NCBI GenBank assembly: GCA_023425455.1
Contig: JAFACP010000198.1
Coordinates: 1-20,513, forward strand
Length of the DNA stretch: 20,513 nucleotides
DNA from: Pseudomonadota bacterium
Lineage (GTDB): Bacteria > Pseudomonadota > Gammaproteobacteria > Enterobacterales > Enterobacteriaceae
Direction: 5' to 3'
Below the pieces are notes generated by a model. That model did no database searches and was not told where the DNA came from. It saw nothing but the letters and a program-made list of their open reading frames with translations. Of the stretch, positions 1-8,408 are shown one piece after another. Both the position numbers and the translations under genes were made by a program. The first letter of the stretch is position 1. Every line of letters begins with the position of its first letter.

Positions 1-42
1 CCTTCCGGAAGCACGGCCTTACGACTATTACTCTGTCTGTCA

Positions 43-64
43 ATTGAGGACTATCGCCCTCAAT
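43..64 (-). terminator. hairpin downstream of rpsU (rpsU-dnaG intergenic, weak terminator or processing site)
   Basis: A 7-bp perfect stem (43-49 with 58-64, 8-nt loop) lies a few bases after the rpsU stop on the minus strand. No T-run follows, so it would be a leaky terminator or an RNA-processing structure rather than a strong stop. In E. coli the rpsU-dnaG gap is known to contain a partial terminator and an RNase E cleavage site that lower primase expression relative to S21; this hairpin is in the matching place. A second short perfect palindrome lies at 2-11. Confidence 0.5.
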
Positions 65-67
65 GGA

Positions 68-333
<266 letters not shown>

Positions 334-353
334 TTATTTCAAAATGGTGCGGA

Positions 354-383
354 ATTTTACTGCAATTGCTGCTGCTTTGTAAA
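354..383 (-). promoter_or_regulatory. sigma70 promoter for rpsU-dnaG-rpoD
   Basis: On the minus strand, TTTACA (complement of 378-383) and TAAAAT (complement of 354-359) are separated by 18 nt. Each differs from the sigma70 consensus at one position. The start point would be about 65 bases before the rpsU ATG. A TATACT hexamer further upstream (complement of 425-430) could be the -10 of a second promoter, but its -35 is poor. Confidence 0.6.
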
Positions 384-460
384 GCACCGACGCGTTTTTG
401 AAAGGGACTTTTATAAGGGAGAGGAGTATACACGAGCCAATCTCCCGGGGCGAACAAAGT

Positions 461-489
461 TTTACATCAACCCGCATTGGCCCTACACT
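461..489 (+). promoter_or_regulatory. sigma70 promoter for tsaD
   Basis: TTTACA (461-466) and TACACT (484-489) are separated by 17 nt on the plus strand. Initiation would be near 495, with a short leader containing the GAGG ribosome binding site at 505-508 before the ATG at 520. It diverges from the rpsU promoter about 80 bp away. Confidence 0.6.
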
Positions 490-519
490 GCGCGGTATTG
501 AAACGAGGTAAAACAAGTC

Positions 520-1533
520 ATGCGTGTACTGGGTATTGAAACATCCTGCGATGAAACCGGCATCGCAATTTATGACGACGAAAAAGGGCTTCTCGCCAAC
601 CAACTGTATAGTCAGGTGAAATTGCACGCTGATTACGGCGGCGTGGTGCCTGAGCTGGCCTCCCGCGACCATGTCCGTAAAACGGTGCCGCTGATTCAGG
701 CGGCGCTAAAAGAGGCCGGATTAACCGCCAAAGACATTGATGCCGTCGCCTACACCGCAGGCCCAGGCCTGGTTGGCGCGCTGCTGGTTGGCGCAACGGT
801 GGGCCGTTCGCTGGCATTCGCATGGGATGTGCCGGCCATTCCGGTTCACCATATGGAAGGCCATCTGCTGGCTCCGATGCTGGAAGAGAACCCGCCAGCG
901 TTCCCGTTTGTGGCGCTGCTGGTGTCGGGCGGTCATACCCAGCTGATTAGTGTAACCGGTATCGGTAAGTATGAACTGCTGGGCGAGTCGATTGACGACG
1001 CGGCCGGTGAAGCGTTTGACAAAACCGCCAAACTGCTGGGACTCGATTATCCGGGCGGCCCGATGCTCTCGAAAATGGCGTCGCAGGGGACGGAAGGGCG
1101 TTTTGTCTTCCCGCGTCCGATGACCGACCGTCCGGGGCTGGATTTCAGCTTCTCCGGCCTGAAGACCTTCGCGGCTAACACCATTCGCAACAACGACGAT
1201 AGCGAGCAGACGCGCGCAGATATCGCCCGTGCCTTTGAAGATGCGGTGGTCGATACGCTGATGATCAAGTGCAAACGCGCGCTGGATCAGACCGGTTTTA
1301 AGCGCCTGGTGATGGCCGGTGGCGTCAGCGCGAACCGCACGCTGCGCGCGAAGCTTGCTGAGATGATGCAGAAACGTCGCGGCGAAGTGTTCTATGCCCG
1401 TCCGGAGTTTTGCACCGATAACGGCGCGAAGATCGCCTATGCCGGGATGGTGCGACTGAATGCCGGCGCAACGTCCGATCTGGGCGTTTCCGTGCGGCCT
1501 CGCTGGCCGCTGGCGGAACTGCCGGAGGCGTAA
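520..1533 (+). CDS. tsaD: tRNA N6-adenosine threonylcarbamoyltransferase TsaD
   Basis: Catalytic subunit of the TsaBDE complex, which transfers the threonylcarbamoyl group from TC-AMP to adenosine 37 of ANN-decoding tRNAs (t6A); an essential cytoplasmic ASKHA-fold enzyme of the Kae1/YgjD family. The length of 337 residues equals the E. coli protein. Visible motifs are the N-terminal GIETSCDET segment, the metal-binding HMEGH at 111-115, SGGHT at 136-140, GGVSANR at 267-273 and CTDNG with Asp300 as the third metal ligand. The ATG at 520 has GAGG 11 nt upstream. It diverges from rpsU, as in E. coli. Its right-hand neighbour is the convergent ureG, where E. coli instead has the tartrate (ttd) genes. 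Confidence 0.98.
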   Translation: MRVLGIETSCDETGIAIYDDEKGLLANQLYSQVKLHADYGGVVPELASRDHVRKTVPLIQAALKEAGLTAKDIDAVAYTAGPGLVGALLVGATVGRSLAFAWDVPAIPVHHMEGHLLAPMLEENPPAFPFVALLVSGGHTQLISVTGIGKYELLGESIDDAAGEAFDKTAKLLGLDYPGGPMLSKMASQGTEGRFVFPRPMTDRPGLDFSFSGLKTFAANTIRNNDDSEQTRADIARAFEDAVVDTLMIKCKRALDQTGFKRLVMAGGVSANRTLRAKLAEMMQKRRGEVFYARPEFCTDNGAKIAYAGMVRLNAGATSDLGVSVRPRWPLAELPEA

Positions 1534-1537
1534 TCCT

Positions 1538-1572
1538 TCATCACCCCCCTCTCCCGCAGAGAGGGGGGATGA
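1538..1572. terminator. GC-rich hairpin between convergent tsaD and ureG
   Basis: A perfect 10-bp stem of a C6TCTC/GAGAG6 type (1544-1553 with 1559-1568, 5-nt loop) is extended by a further 4 bp (1538-1541 with 1569-1572) across a two-base bulge. It fills almost the whole gap between the two stop codons and could act in both directions. Neither side has a T-run, so intrinsic termination is uncertain; it may instead protect 3' ends. Confidence 0.45.
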
Positions 1573-2190
1573 CTATACCCGCAGCATTCCTTTCTCTTCC
1601 AGAAACGCAATTATCGTCCCCAGCCCGTCTCCGGTCTTCAGATTGGTAAAGGTCCACGGGCGCTCGCCGCGCATGCGGTTGGTGTCACGCTCCATCACCT
1701 CAAGCGAGGCACCGACGTACGGTGCGAGATCGGTCTTGTTGATAACCAGAAAATCGGATTTGGTGATCCCGGGACCGCCTTTACGCGGAATTTTTTCCCC
1801 TTCGGCCACGTCAATGACGTAGAGGGTCAAATCGGCCAGCTCCGGGCTGAAGGTAGCGCTCAGGTTATCGCCGCCGCTTTCGACGAAGATCAGCTCCAGA
1901 TTGCCGAATTTTTCGCTCAGTGCTTCCACGGCGGCCAGGTTCATCGAGGCATCTTCGCGAATGGCGGTATGCGGGCAACCGCCGGTCTCAACGCCGACAA
2001 TACGCTCCGGCTCCAGCGCTCCCGCTTCGGTCAGGATGCGCTGATCCTCTTTGGTGTAAATATCATTGGTCACCACCGCCAGTTGCCAGGTATCGCGCAT
2101 TGCTTTGCAGAGCGCTTCCAGCAGTGCGGTTTTGCCCGACCCGACCGGGCCGCCCACGCCAACGCGCAGGGGGTGTTTGTAATCAGCCAT
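1573..2190 (-). CDS. ureG: urease accessory GTPase UreG
   Basis: SIMIBI-class GTPase that couples GTP hydrolysis to nickel insertion into urease, acting with UreD, UreF and UreE in the cytoplasm. The length of 205 residues equals that of the K. aerogenes protein. Motifs in order are the P-loop GPVGSGKT (14-21), the nickel-binding Cys-Pro-His at 72-74, ESGG (104-107) and the guanine-specificity NKTD (151-154). It is the last gene of the minus-strand urease operon, 9 bp after the ureF stop, and has a GAGGA-type ribosome binding site inside that gap. All motifs are intact. Confidence 0.98.
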   Translation of the reverse strand: MADYKHPLRVGVGGPVGSGKTALLEALCKAMRDTWQLAVVTNDIYTKEDQRILTEAGALEPERIVGVETGGCPHTAIREDASMNLAAVEALSEKFGNLELIFVESGGDNLSATFSPELADLTLYVIDVAEGEKIPRKGGPGITKSDFLVINKTDLAPYVGASLEVMERDTNRMRGERPWTFTNLKTGDGLGTIIAFLEEKGMLRV

Positions 2191-2199
2191 TTTGCATCC

Positions 2200-2874
2200 T
2201 CAGGAACGGAATAACCGTGAATATTGTGTTTCGTGTCGCGCCGAGGCAATCGCGGAAAGCGGCGTTGCCGCTCCCAGCTGGTCATCGCCCCGCGCGCATG
2301 CCGCATCCAGCCCTGCGACGAAGGTGTCGCTCAGCTCGATAATGAGCTGCTGCGCCGCCTGCTGCCCAAATGGCACCAGCTTGACGCCCGCCATTACCGC
2401 GCTTTCAATCCAGCTGTAGCCGAGGCTCAGCGCCAACTCGCGCGCGCCAATGCCCCAGCGCACGCCCAGCCACGCCATGCCGCAGAGCTGGCTTTGTGCC
2501 ATCAGCGCCAGCCACGCCGGCGGACAATCAGGCTCCCAGCTTTTGACGAGGCGGGTGAAGGCGCTGCCGCGATTGCGCTCCTCTTCGCGCAGCTCGCGCG
2601 TCTCCCGGCAGGCAAGCAGCCAGGCCGTCCAGCGCTTTGCCTCCGGCAGAGCGTTGTGTTCGCAGGCGCGATACAGACGGATAAACAGCGGCAGGTCGAC
2701 GCAGAAAAAGCCTTCAGTCATCTGCTGGGTTTGCCAGCGCTTAAAGCTGTCGACGCTCGCGACCCAGCCCGCTTCTGCGGCCCACTCCAGCCCCTGCGAC
2801 CAGGTAAATGACCCGATCGGCAGGCTGCTGCTGGAGAGCTGCATCAGGCGCAGCCATTGCCGGCTGTTGTTCAT
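2200..2874 (-). CDS. ureF: urease accessory protein UreF
   Basis: All-helical accessory protein that joins UreD and UreG in the complex activating apo-urease; in other systems it is thought to gate UreG GTPase activity. The length of 224 residues and the opening [20 protein letters not shown] are typical of UreF. The ATG overlaps the TAA stop of ureJ by one base (TAATG), which suggests translational coupling. The next gene, ureG, starts 9 bp later. No frameshift or truncation is visible. Confidence 0.97.
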   Translation of the reverse strand: MNNSRQWLRLMQLSSSSLPIGSFTWSQGLEWAAEAGWVASVDSFKRWQTQQMTEGFFCVDLPLFIRLYRACEHNALPEAKRWTAWLLACRETRELREEERNRGSAFTRLVKSWEPDCPPAWLALMAQSQLCGMAWLGVRWGIGARELALSLGYSWIESAVMAGVKLVPFGQQAAQQLIIELSDTFVAGLDAACARGDDQLGAATPLSAIASARHETQYSRLFRS

Positions 2875-3413
2875 TAGCTCATCAACACCAGCAGGGCGGA
2901 GACGATAAGCCCGCCGCCGAAGGTTTTACGTAAACCGTCGTGACGACGCAGCACTAACCCGGCGGCGAAACTGGCGCACAGCACCGTGGCGCTGGCCAGC
3001 ATAAACCCGCTGGTGAACAGCCAGAAATTGTGCCCCGACATCTCTACGCCGTGAGCCCAGCCGTGGAACATTGCCAGAGCAGGGACGGCCAGCAACAGAC
3101 GGTTTTCGGTTTTAAACATCATGACGCCGCATACCGCCAGCGAGGCGATAATCAGCATTTCCATCCCGCTGAAGCCGCCGAGCAGGTTGCCCGCGACCGC
3201 GCCCGCCAGCATCATGCCGAGGGTGGCGAAAGGCAGCAGCAGTTTGCGTCCGCTCAGCGCCGAGAGCACCCCGGCACCCGTCAGCATCAGCAGGTGGTCA
3301 ACGCCGGTCAGCGGATGGAAAAATCCGGCCTGAAAGCTGTCGGCACCGTGGCCAGGGTGGGCAAGCGCCGGAAGGGAAAAGGCCAGTAATAACAACGGTA
3401 AATACTTACGCAT
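2874..3413 (-). CDS. ureJ: HupE/UreJ family protein, probable nickel uptake
   Basis: Membrane protein of the HupE/UreJ family, which in other bacteria accompanies urease or hydrogenase operons and is linked to nickel import. The 179 residues begin with a hydrophobic segment ending PALA before His19-Pro20, consistent with a signal peptide or first membrane segment. The family motif FHPLTGVDH lies at 32-40 and [10 protein letters not shown] at 116-125. The rest is about six hydrophobic spans rich in Gly, Ala and Leu. It lies between ureE and ureF, whereas the classical K. aerogenes operon goes straight from ureE to ureF. The transported ion is inferred from the family and context. Confidence 0.92.
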   Translation of the reverse strand: MRKYLPLLLLAFSLPALAHPGHGADSFQAGFFHPLTGVDHLLMLTGAGVLSALSGRKLLLPFATLGMMLAGAVAGNLLGGFSGMEMLIIASLAVCGVMMFKTENRLLLAVPALAMFHGWAHGVEMSGHNFWLFTSGFMLASATVLCASFAAGLVLRRHDGLRKTFGGGLIVSALLVLMS

Positions 3414-3422
3414 GGGTCATCC

Positions 3423-3887
3423 TTAATGTGAGTGGGCATGAGCGTGGCTGTGGCCGTGAGCGGCGCCGGAATAGGCGCCGGCTTCCGGCTCAAACGGCAG
3501 GGTGGCAAACGTCACCTCCAGCCCGAACTGGCGCAGCATGTCGTCAAGAACATGATCGTGGTGATAGCGCACTTCGCCGGGCATGATCTGCAACGGCACG
3601 TGGCGGTTACCCAGGTGATAGCAGGCTCGGGCGAGGAGGAAGGGATCGGCGCAGCGCACCTGCGAAACGGATTCCGGCGCGGCGATCACTTCAATGACCT
3701 CGCTGCCGTCTTCGCTGGCCAGCAGATCGCCGCCGCGCAGCAGCAGCCCACGCGGCAGCATCAGCCCGGCTTCGCGGCCATCGTTGAGCGCCACCCGGGC
3801 GCGGCTTTTTACCCGAATATCAATCGGCAGCGTGACGCTGGCGGTAACGGGGTGGGCGTGATCAAGGCGTTGGGTTAAGTAAATCAT
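3423..3887 (-). CDS. ureE: urease nickel metallochaperone UreE
   Basis: Dimeric cytoplasmic nickel chaperone that passes Ni to the UreD-UreF-UreG-apourease complex. The residue corresponding to metal-binding His96 is present in GNRHVPLQ, and His110 and His112 lie in RYHHDH, all at K. aerogenes numbering. The C-terminus is a His-rich tail with six His alternating with Gly, Ser and Ala in the last 12 residues. It is somewhat shorter than the K. aerogenes tail. Three consecutive start codons occur (GTG 3893, ATG 3890, ATG 3887). I chose the last, giving MIYLTQRL and 154 residues, because the AGGAG ribosome binding site is then 5 nt upstream; the other two are too close to it. Confidence 0.96.
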   Translation of the reverse strand: MIYLTQRLDHAHPVTASVTLPIDIRVKSRARVALNDGREAGLMLPRGLLLRGGDLLASEDGSEVIEVIAAPESVSQVRCADPFLLARACYHLGNRHVPLQIMPGEVRYHHDHVLDDMLRQFGLEVTFATLPFEPEAGAYSGAAHGHSHAHAHSH

Positions 3888-3896
3888 CATCACTCC

Positions 3897-5600
3897 TCAG
3901 AACAGGAAATAGCGTTGCGCCATCGGCAGGATCGCTGCCGGCTCGCTGGTGATAAGCTGACCGTCGACGCGGACCTCATAGGTTTGTGCGTCCACGGTGA
4001 TATCCGGCTGCAGGCCGTTGTGGATCATGTCGGCCTTCCTGACCGTCCGGCAGCCTTTTACCACGGCGGTGGCACTCTGCAGGCCAAGCTGCTGCGGAAT
4101 GCCCTGCGCCTCTGCGGCCCGGGAGATAAAGGTCAGGCGGGTGGCGTGACGCGCAGCGCCAAGCGCGCCAAACATCGGCCGGTAGTGAACCGGCTGCGGG
4201 GTCGGGATCGAGGCGTTAATATCGCCCATCGGCGCACAGGCGATCATTCCGCCTTTGACGATGGTGGCGGGCTTGACGCCAAAGAACGCGGGCGACCAGA
4301 CCACCAGGTCCGCCAGTTTCCCCGCCTCGACAGACCCCACCTCATGGGCGATACCGTGGGTCAGCGCCGGGTTGATGGTGTACTTGGCGATATAGCGTTT
4401 CACGCGGAAGTTGTCGTTATCTCCACGCTCTTCCGGCAGCGCGCCGCGCTGAACTTTCATGCGGTGCGCCACCTGCCAGGTGCGGGTGATCACTTCGCCA
4501 ACGCGGCCCATCGCCTGAGAATCTGACGAGGTCAGCGAGAAGGCGCCGAGATCGTGCAGCACGTCTTCGGCGGCGATGGTTTCCCGGCGGATGCGCGATT
4601 CGGCAAACGCCACGTCTTCGGCGATATCCGGGTCGAGATGGTGGCAGACCATCAGCATATCGAGGTGTTCGTCGATGGTGTTAACCGTGTACGGCAGCGT
4701 TGGGTTGGTGGACGAGGGGAGAATGTTCGGGTGCGCGCAGGCGGTGATGATATCCGGCGCGTGTCCGCCGCCCGCGCCTTCGGTGTGGAAGGTATGGATG
4801 GTGCGCCCGGCAATGGCGGCCAGCGTATCTTCAACAAACCCGGATTCGTTCAGCGTGTCGCTGTGCAACGCCACCTGGATATCCATCTCATCGGCAACGG
4901 TGAGCGAGCAGTTGATGGCCGCAGGCGTGGCGCCCCAGTCTTCGTGGATCTTAAGCCCGATGGCACCGGCGGCAATTTGTTCGCGCAGGGCATCGGGGTT
5001 CGAGCCGTTACCTTTCCCCAGCAGGCCAATATTCACCGGCAGCGTATCGGCTGCCTGTAACATGCGGGCGATATACCACGGCCCCGGCGTGCAGGTGGTG
5101 GCGTTGGTGCCGGCGGCCGGACCGGTGCCGCCGCCAATCATGGTGGTGACGCCGGAAACCAGCGCCTCTTCCGCCTGCTGCGGACAGATCCAGTGGATGT
5201 GGGTGTCGATACCGCCGGCGGTCACGATCTTCCCTTCGGCGGCGATCACTTCGGTGGCTGCACCGACGGGGATCGTCACGCCGGGCTGGATATCCGGGTT
5301 GCCTGCTTTGCCCACGGCAAAGATACGACCGTTTTTAACGCCGATATCGGCCTTGACGATCCCCCAGTGATCGACAATCAGCGCATTGGTCAGCACCAGA
5401 TCCACGCACGCCTGTGCGGTCATCTGCCCCTGACCCATGCCGTCACGGATCACCTTGCCGCCGCCGAACTTGACCTCTTCGCCATAAATCGTGAGATCGT
5501 TTTCGACTTCAATCCACAGCTCGCTGTCGGCGAGGCGCACTTTATCGCCGGTGGTCGGGCCGAACATATCGGCATAGGCCTGGCGTGAAATTTCAGCCAT
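3897..5600 (-). CDS. ureC: urease alpha subunit UreC (catalytic)
   Basis: Catalytic subunit of nickel urease, which hydrolyses urea to ammonia and carbamate. The length of 567 residues equals the K. aerogenes subunit and every active-site residue falls at its published number: nickel ligands His134/His136 (THIH), the carbamylated Lys217 and His219 (GLKIHE), His246, His272 (FHTEG) and Asp360, plus the flap residues Cys319-His320 (VCHH). The ATG at 5598-5600 lies inside the end of ureB, an 8-bp overlap that implies coupled translation of subunits needed in equal amounts. It should be fully active once nickel is loaded. Confidence 0.99.
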   Translation of the reverse strand: MAEISRQAYADMFGPTTGDKVRLADSELWIEVENDLTIYGEEVKFGGGKVIRDGMGQGQMTAQACVDLVLTNALIVDHWGIVKADIGVKNGRIFAVGKAGNPDIQPGVTIPVGAATEVIAAEGKIVTAGGIDTHIHWICPQQAEEALVSGVTTMIGGGTGPAAGTNATTCTPGPWYIARMLQAADTLPVNIGLLGKGNGSNPDALREQIAAGAIGLKIHEDWGATPAAINCSLTVADEMDIQVALHSDTLNESGFVEDTLAAIAGRTIHTFHTEGAGGGHAPDIITACAHPNILPSSTNPTLPYTVNTIDEHLDMLMVCHHLDPDIAEDVAFAESRIRRETIAAEDVLHDLGAFSLTSSDSQAMGRVGEVITRTWQVAHRMKVQRGALPEERGDNDNFRVKRYIAKYTINPALTHGIAHEVGSVEAGKLADLVVWSPAFFGVKPATIVKGGMIACAPMGDINASIPTPQPVHYRPMFGALGAARHATRLTFISRAAEAQGIPQQLGLQSATAVVKGCRTVRKADMIHNGLQPDITVDAQTYEVRVDGQLITSEPAAILPMAQRYFLF

Positions 5601-5907
5601 TTTTAAGCTCCCCCATTACCTCGCCGCGAAAGCCGAAAATGCGCTGTGCGCCGGTCACCTGGACCAGCGTCACCTCGCGTTTTTGCCCGGGTTCGAAACG
5701 CACGGCGGTGCCCGCCGGAATGTTCAGACGGTAGCCTTTTACCGCTTCCCGATCGAACTTCAGCGCCGGGTTGACCTCGTAAAAATGGTAGTGCGATCCC
5801 ACCTGGATCGGACGATCGCCGTGATTTTCGACGATCACGCTCTGGGTTTTTCGCCCGACGTTAAGGGCGATGGTGCCGGGTTGGATCTGATATTCACCTG
5901 GGATCAT
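5593..5907 (-). CDS. ureB: urease beta subunit UreB
   Basis: Small non-catalytic subunit of the (UreA-UreB-UreC)3 urease. The 104 residues start [16 protein letters not shown] and contain the family core [15 protein letters not shown] and [18 protein letters not shown]. It is a separate gene, as in most enteric bacteria, rather than fused to UreA as in Helicobacter. It begins 9 bp after ureA and ends 8 bp inside ureC. No unusual features were seen. Confidence 0.98.
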   Translation of the reverse strand: MIPGEYQIQPGTIALNVGRKTQSVIVENHGDRPIQVGSHYHFYEVNPALKFDREAVKGYRLNIPAGTAVRFEPGQKREVTLVQVTGAQRIFGFRGEVMGELKNG

Positions 5908-5916
5908 GGCCGCTCC

Positions 5917-6219
5917 TCAGACTATCGGGTTGTGGACGGTGACGAGTTTCGAACCGTCCGGAAAGGTGGCTTCGACCTGGATGTCCGGGATCATTTCCGC
6001 CACGCCTTCCATGACCTGCGCGCGCGTCAGAACATGGCGGCCCGCCTCCATCAGAGCGGCGACGGTTTCGCCGTCACGCGCCCCCTCCATAATAAAGGCG
6101 CTGATCAGGGCGACCGATTCCGGGTAATTGAGTTTTACCCCGCGAGCCAGGCGGCGTTCGGCAACCAGCGCGGCGGTGAATAACAGCAGCTTGTCTTTTT
6201 CTCTGGGGGTCAGTTCCAT
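5917..6219 (-). CDS. ureA: urease gamma subunit UreA
   Basis: Smallest structural subunit of urease; 100 residues, the usual length. The N-terminus [20 protein letters not shown] and the segment [14 protein letters not shown] [16 protein letters not shown] are characteristic, as is the C-terminal [15 protein letters not shown]. It lies 10 bp after ureD and 9 bp before ureB in the same operon. Confidence 0.98.
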   Translation of the reverse strand: MELTPREKDKLLLFTAALVAERRLARGVKLNYPESVALISAFIMEGARDGETVAALMEAGRHVLTRAQVMEGVAEMIPDIQVEATFPDGSKLVTVHNPIV

Positions 6220-6229
6220 AACGTTTCTC

Positions 6230-7057
6230 TTATGTCTGCCAGATACGGGGCGAACAGGCGGTTTTGGGGGTTAATAGCGGGCGAAGCGTCTGCCAGATAT
6301 CGCGCATCACCCGCTGGCAAATCAAGTTATCGTGAGAGAGAAAACGCACCGACAGCAGCCCGTCACAGAGGGTGGCACCGGCGAAGGCCTGCAGCGGTTC
6401 GAGCCGTTCACGCACGGTATCAAGGTGCGCATCGCAGGCCGGGTAGAACAGCAGGGTGCCGACCCACGGATGCCCGGCAACCGGGGAGAGATCGCCGTCG
6501 CTCAGGTGCAGGCGTTCGATCAGCCGTGGCTCATCGTCAACCCAGACCTCCAGCCGGCTTTCGAGCCTGCCGTGGCTGAAGGTTTCATCGATCACCGGAC
6601 GGCCGAGGCAGAAAAGCTCCCAGGCCAGCAAGGTGCTGGACGCCCGCAGATGGAAGACGGAGCGTAGCGCCGCGTTCGCACCGGAAAAGAGTATGCTGTC
6701 CTGCGGCAGCCACTCAAAAATGGCCCCCTCGTCCACGGAAAAGTGCTGGTTCAGCCGGGCCTGTGGCCCGCTGCTGCGGTAAAACTTGCTGGCGCCTGGC
6801 ATGGTGATAAGGGCATGGCTGTTGGCCTCCAGCCGCACGCTGATGTCCAGCGTATCGCCGCCGACAATCCCGCCTGGCGGGTGCAGCAGATACAGATGAC
6901 AGGTCTCATCTTCGGGGTAAAAAGGGCGTTGCACGGTAAGCGGGCCGGTGTGACTGGCGGAGCGCAACCGCGTTTTCTCAGGGGTATGGCAAAACTGCAA
7001 CGCAAGCGCTGCCTGCCAGCCTTTATAAGAGTTATCAGTCACCTGAGTTGCTACCAT
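6230..7057 (-). CDS. ureD: urease accessory protein UreD
   Basis: Scaffold protein that binds apo-urease first and recruits UreF and UreG for nickel insertion; in UreD/UreH proteins nickel is thought to pass through an internal tunnel. The 275 residues contain the conserved block [22 protein letters not shown] and [13 protein letters not shown], close to K. aerogenes UreD (about 270 residues). The first gene of the operon. The ATG at 7055-7057 is the first Met after an upstream in-frame stop, with only a modest GGA-type ribosome binding site. The N-terminal few residues differ from the K. aerogenes start, so the exact start is slightly uncertain. Confidence 0.96.
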   Translation of the reverse strand: MVATQVTDNSYKGWQAALALQFCHTPEKTRLRSASHTGPLTVQRPFYPEDETCHLYLLHPPGGIVGGDTLDISVRLEANSHALITMPGASKFYRSSGPQARLNQHFSVDEGAIFEWLPQDSILFSGANAALRSVFHLRASSTLLAWELFCLGRPVIDETFSHGRLESRLEVWVDDEPRLIERLHLSDGDLSPVAGHPWVGTLLFYPACDAHLDTVRERLEPLQAFAGATLCDGLLSVRFLSHDNLICQRVMRDIWQTLRPLLTPKTACSPRIWQT

Positions 7058-7092
7058 GCTGCATCCATCTACCTGCGTACGGGGTACGGTTC

Positions 7093-7123
7093 AGTATGCC
7101 CTGGCGGAAATGAAGGCTGTCAT
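7093..7123 (-). promoter_or_regulatory. candidate urease operon promoter (ureDp)
   Basis: On the minus strand an ATGACA -35-like hexamer (complement of 7118-7123) precedes GGCATACTG; CATACT (complement of 7093-7098) is the likely -10, at a spacing of 19, or GGCATA at a spacing of 17. The promoter is weak by sequence, which fits one that needs an activator. Initiation near 7082-7086 would give a leader of about 25-30 nt before ureD. Confidence 0.4.
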
Positions 7124-7136
7124 ATGAGTCGCTTAT
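7122..7136 (-). promoter_or_regulatory. Nac-like binding site upstream of ureD
   Basis: The sequence fits ATA-N9-TAT, the LysR-type site of the nitrogen assimilation control protein Nac. On the minus strand it is ATA-AGCGACTCA-TAT, with one difference from the fuller ATA-N6-TNG-TAT form. Its centre is about 43-47 bp upstream of the predicted start, close to the spacing I remember for the K. aerogenes ureD promoter. This would activate urease under nitrogen limitation. The call rests on motif and position only. Confidence 0.5.
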
Positions 7137-7190
7137 GGATGGCGGGGAGACTGAAAACGTCCCTTTTCGGCGCGTTGGCCAGAGGATATT

Positions 7191-7222
7191 AAATATAAAA
7201 AAGCACGGCTTTGGGCCGTGCT
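7191..7222 (-). terminator. rho-independent terminator of the alpha/beta hydrolase gene
   Basis: An 8-bp GC-rich perfect stem (7202-7209 with 7215-7222, 5-nt loop) is followed on the minus strand by a run of U's and an AU-rich stretch. It begins 22 bp after the hydrolase stop codon and separates that gene from the urease promoter, so the urease operon is probably transcribed independently. Confidence 0.85.
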
Positions 7223-7244
7223 CTCAGGCAGGGTGCTGCGTCGC

Positions 7245-8258
7245 TTATTTCAGGTGTTCGTGCAGGGCAGCACCGGCCTGCTCCAGAGCAACCTGGACCG
7301 TCGGTTCGTTGCTCAGAGGATTAAGCAGGCCAAAGTCGTGGATCATTCCGTTATAGCGCGTCACGGTTACCGGGACACCGGCTGCGTCGAGTTTCCGTCC
7401 GAACGCCTCGCCTTCATCACGCAGAACATCAAGCTCTGCCGTCTGGATCAGCGTCGCAGGGAAGTCCTGCAACTGTGCGACACTGGCGCGCAGCGGGGAG
7501 GCGAGAATATTGTGGCGATCGGTCTGGCTGGTGGTGTAGTTATCCCAGAACCATTTCATCATGTTTTTCGTCAGGAAATGGCCATTTTCGTACTGGTTAT
7601 ATGACGCGGTATCAAAGTTCGCATCGGTCACCGGCCAGAGCATAACGTTGTAGCGAATGTGCGGCCCTTTGAACTGTTTGGCCTGCAGGGCGACGGAAGC
7701 CACCATGTTGCCACCCACGCTGTTGCCGACAAGACCCAGACGACTGCCATCCACGCCAATCTCTTTGCCGTGTTCCGCTACCCATTTCGTTGCCTGATAG
7801 GCCTGATTGATAGCCACCGGGAAATGGGCCTCAGGGGAAGGGGTGTAATCAACATAAACGGCGGCGGCACCGGATGCGCGCACCAGATCGCGGATTAAGC
7901 GTTCGTGGGTTGGAAAATCACCCAGTACCCAGCCGCCGCCGTGGAAGAACATAAATACCGGGAGTGTGCCTGTGGCATGTTCAGGCTTCACAATCTTCAG
8001 GTTAATCGTCTGACCATTCACCGCGATTGTTTTATCTGACACCTCTGCTGGCGGCAGTTTTACCCCTTTCTGCGCGCCGATAAGTACTTCGCGGGCTTCC
8101 TGTGGCGTCATCTGTTCCATCGGTTTACCTTTGCCGGCGTTCAGCACATCGAGAAAAGCCTGTACACCTGCGGTTGGTGCCGGAGTATTCGTGGTTTGCG
8201 CGGACGCGGCGGCGGATGCGAAGACGGAAGAGACCAGGATAGCGGTTAATGTTTTCAT
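7245..8258 (-). CDS. exported alpha/beta hydrolase (HSL/esterase family IV type)
   Basis: Predicted serine ester hydrolase; substrate unknown. The 337 residues start with a signal peptide (basic start, hydrophobic core, likely cleavage ASA|Q at 20/21), so it acts in the periplasm or outside. The oxyanion-hole motif HGGGW is at 106-110. The nucleophile elbow G-N-S-V-G has Ser180. Likely partners are Asp277 (AELDVLRDEG) and His307 (GMIHDF). This is the arrangement of hormone-sensitive-lipase-like bacterial esterases. The ATG at 8256-8258 has GAGGT 7 nt upstream. It is divergent from an OhrR-like MarR gene with a shared palindrome between them, so peroxide- or thiol-responsive control is likely. 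It has its own terminator. Confidence 0.88.
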   Translation of the reverse strand: MKTLTAILVSSVFASAAASAQTTNTPAPTAGVQAFLDVLNAGKGKPMEQMTPQEAREVLIGAQKGVKLPPAEVSDKTIAVNGQTINLKIVKPEHATGTLPVFMFFHGGGWVLGDFPTHERLIRDLVRASGAAAVYVDYTPSPEAHFPVAINQAYQATKWVAEHGKEIGVDGSRLGLVGNSVGGNMVASVALQAKQFKGPHIRYNVMLWPVTDANFDTASYNQYENGHFLTKNMMKWFWDNYTTSQTDRHNILASPLRASVAQLQDFPATLIQTAELDVLRDEGEAFGRKLDAAGVPVTVTRYNGMIHDFGLLNPLSNEPTVQVALEQAGAALHEHLK

Positions 8259-8328
8259 AGTAATACCTCGTTAAACGGAAGTTGAAAGTGGGTGTTGGTA
8301 ACTAAGTAGTGCGCTATTTAATTTCTTA

Positions 8329-8334
8329 TATAAT
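8329..8334 (+). promoter_or_regulatory. -10 element of the MarR-family regulator gene
   Basis: A perfect TATAAT sits directly upstream of the 12-bp palindrome on the plus strand. No good -35 lies at 16-18 nt (the hexamers there are weak). Initiation would be at about 8341, inside the palindrome, which suits autorepression. Confidence 0.35.
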
Positions 8335-8361
8335 ACTTGCGCGCAAGATACTTTTAGTCAA
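8330..8361 (-). promoter_or_regulatory. candidate promoter of the alpha/beta hydrolase gene
   Basis: On the minus strand TTGACT (complement of 8356-8361) is a good -35 and TATTAT (complement of 8330-8335) a good -10, but the spacer is 20 nt, longer than the optimum of 17. The 12-bp palindrome at 8336-8347 fills the -10-proximal part of the spacer, so a bound repressor would block the promoter. Confidence 0.4.
8336..8347. promoter_or_regulatory. 12-bp palindromic operator candidate
   Basis: CTTGCGCGCAAG is a perfect 12-bp palindrome in an otherwise AT-rich divergent intergenic region. It overlaps the predicted start of the regulator gene and lies between the -35 and -10 of the hydrolase gene. 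This is the expected place for a MarR-family dimer that represses both genes. The assignment to the adjacent regulator is inferred from position. Confidence 0.55.
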
Positions 8362-8408
8362 ACATTATTTATACTTTTTTTATCCATCACGAGATGAGTG
8401 TTTTAAAG

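Noticed and set aside
417..446. Inverted repeat GGGAGA-N18-TCTCCC between rpsU and tsaD, considered as a LexA-type or other operator
   Set aside because: It does not fit the LexA CTG-N10-CAG form, the arms are only 6 bp, and no regulator could be assigned; it may be chance.
3423..3470. Low-complexity repeat at the 3' end of ureE as a DNA repeat element
   Set aside because: The alternating bases simply encode the His-rich nickel-binding tail of UreE.
3915..5370. Long open frames on the plus strand opposite ureC (203 and 264 codons, among others)
   Set aside because: They lie antisense to a fully recognised urease subunit with all catalytic residues. High GC and strong codon bias produce such shadows, and their translations show no recognisable domain.
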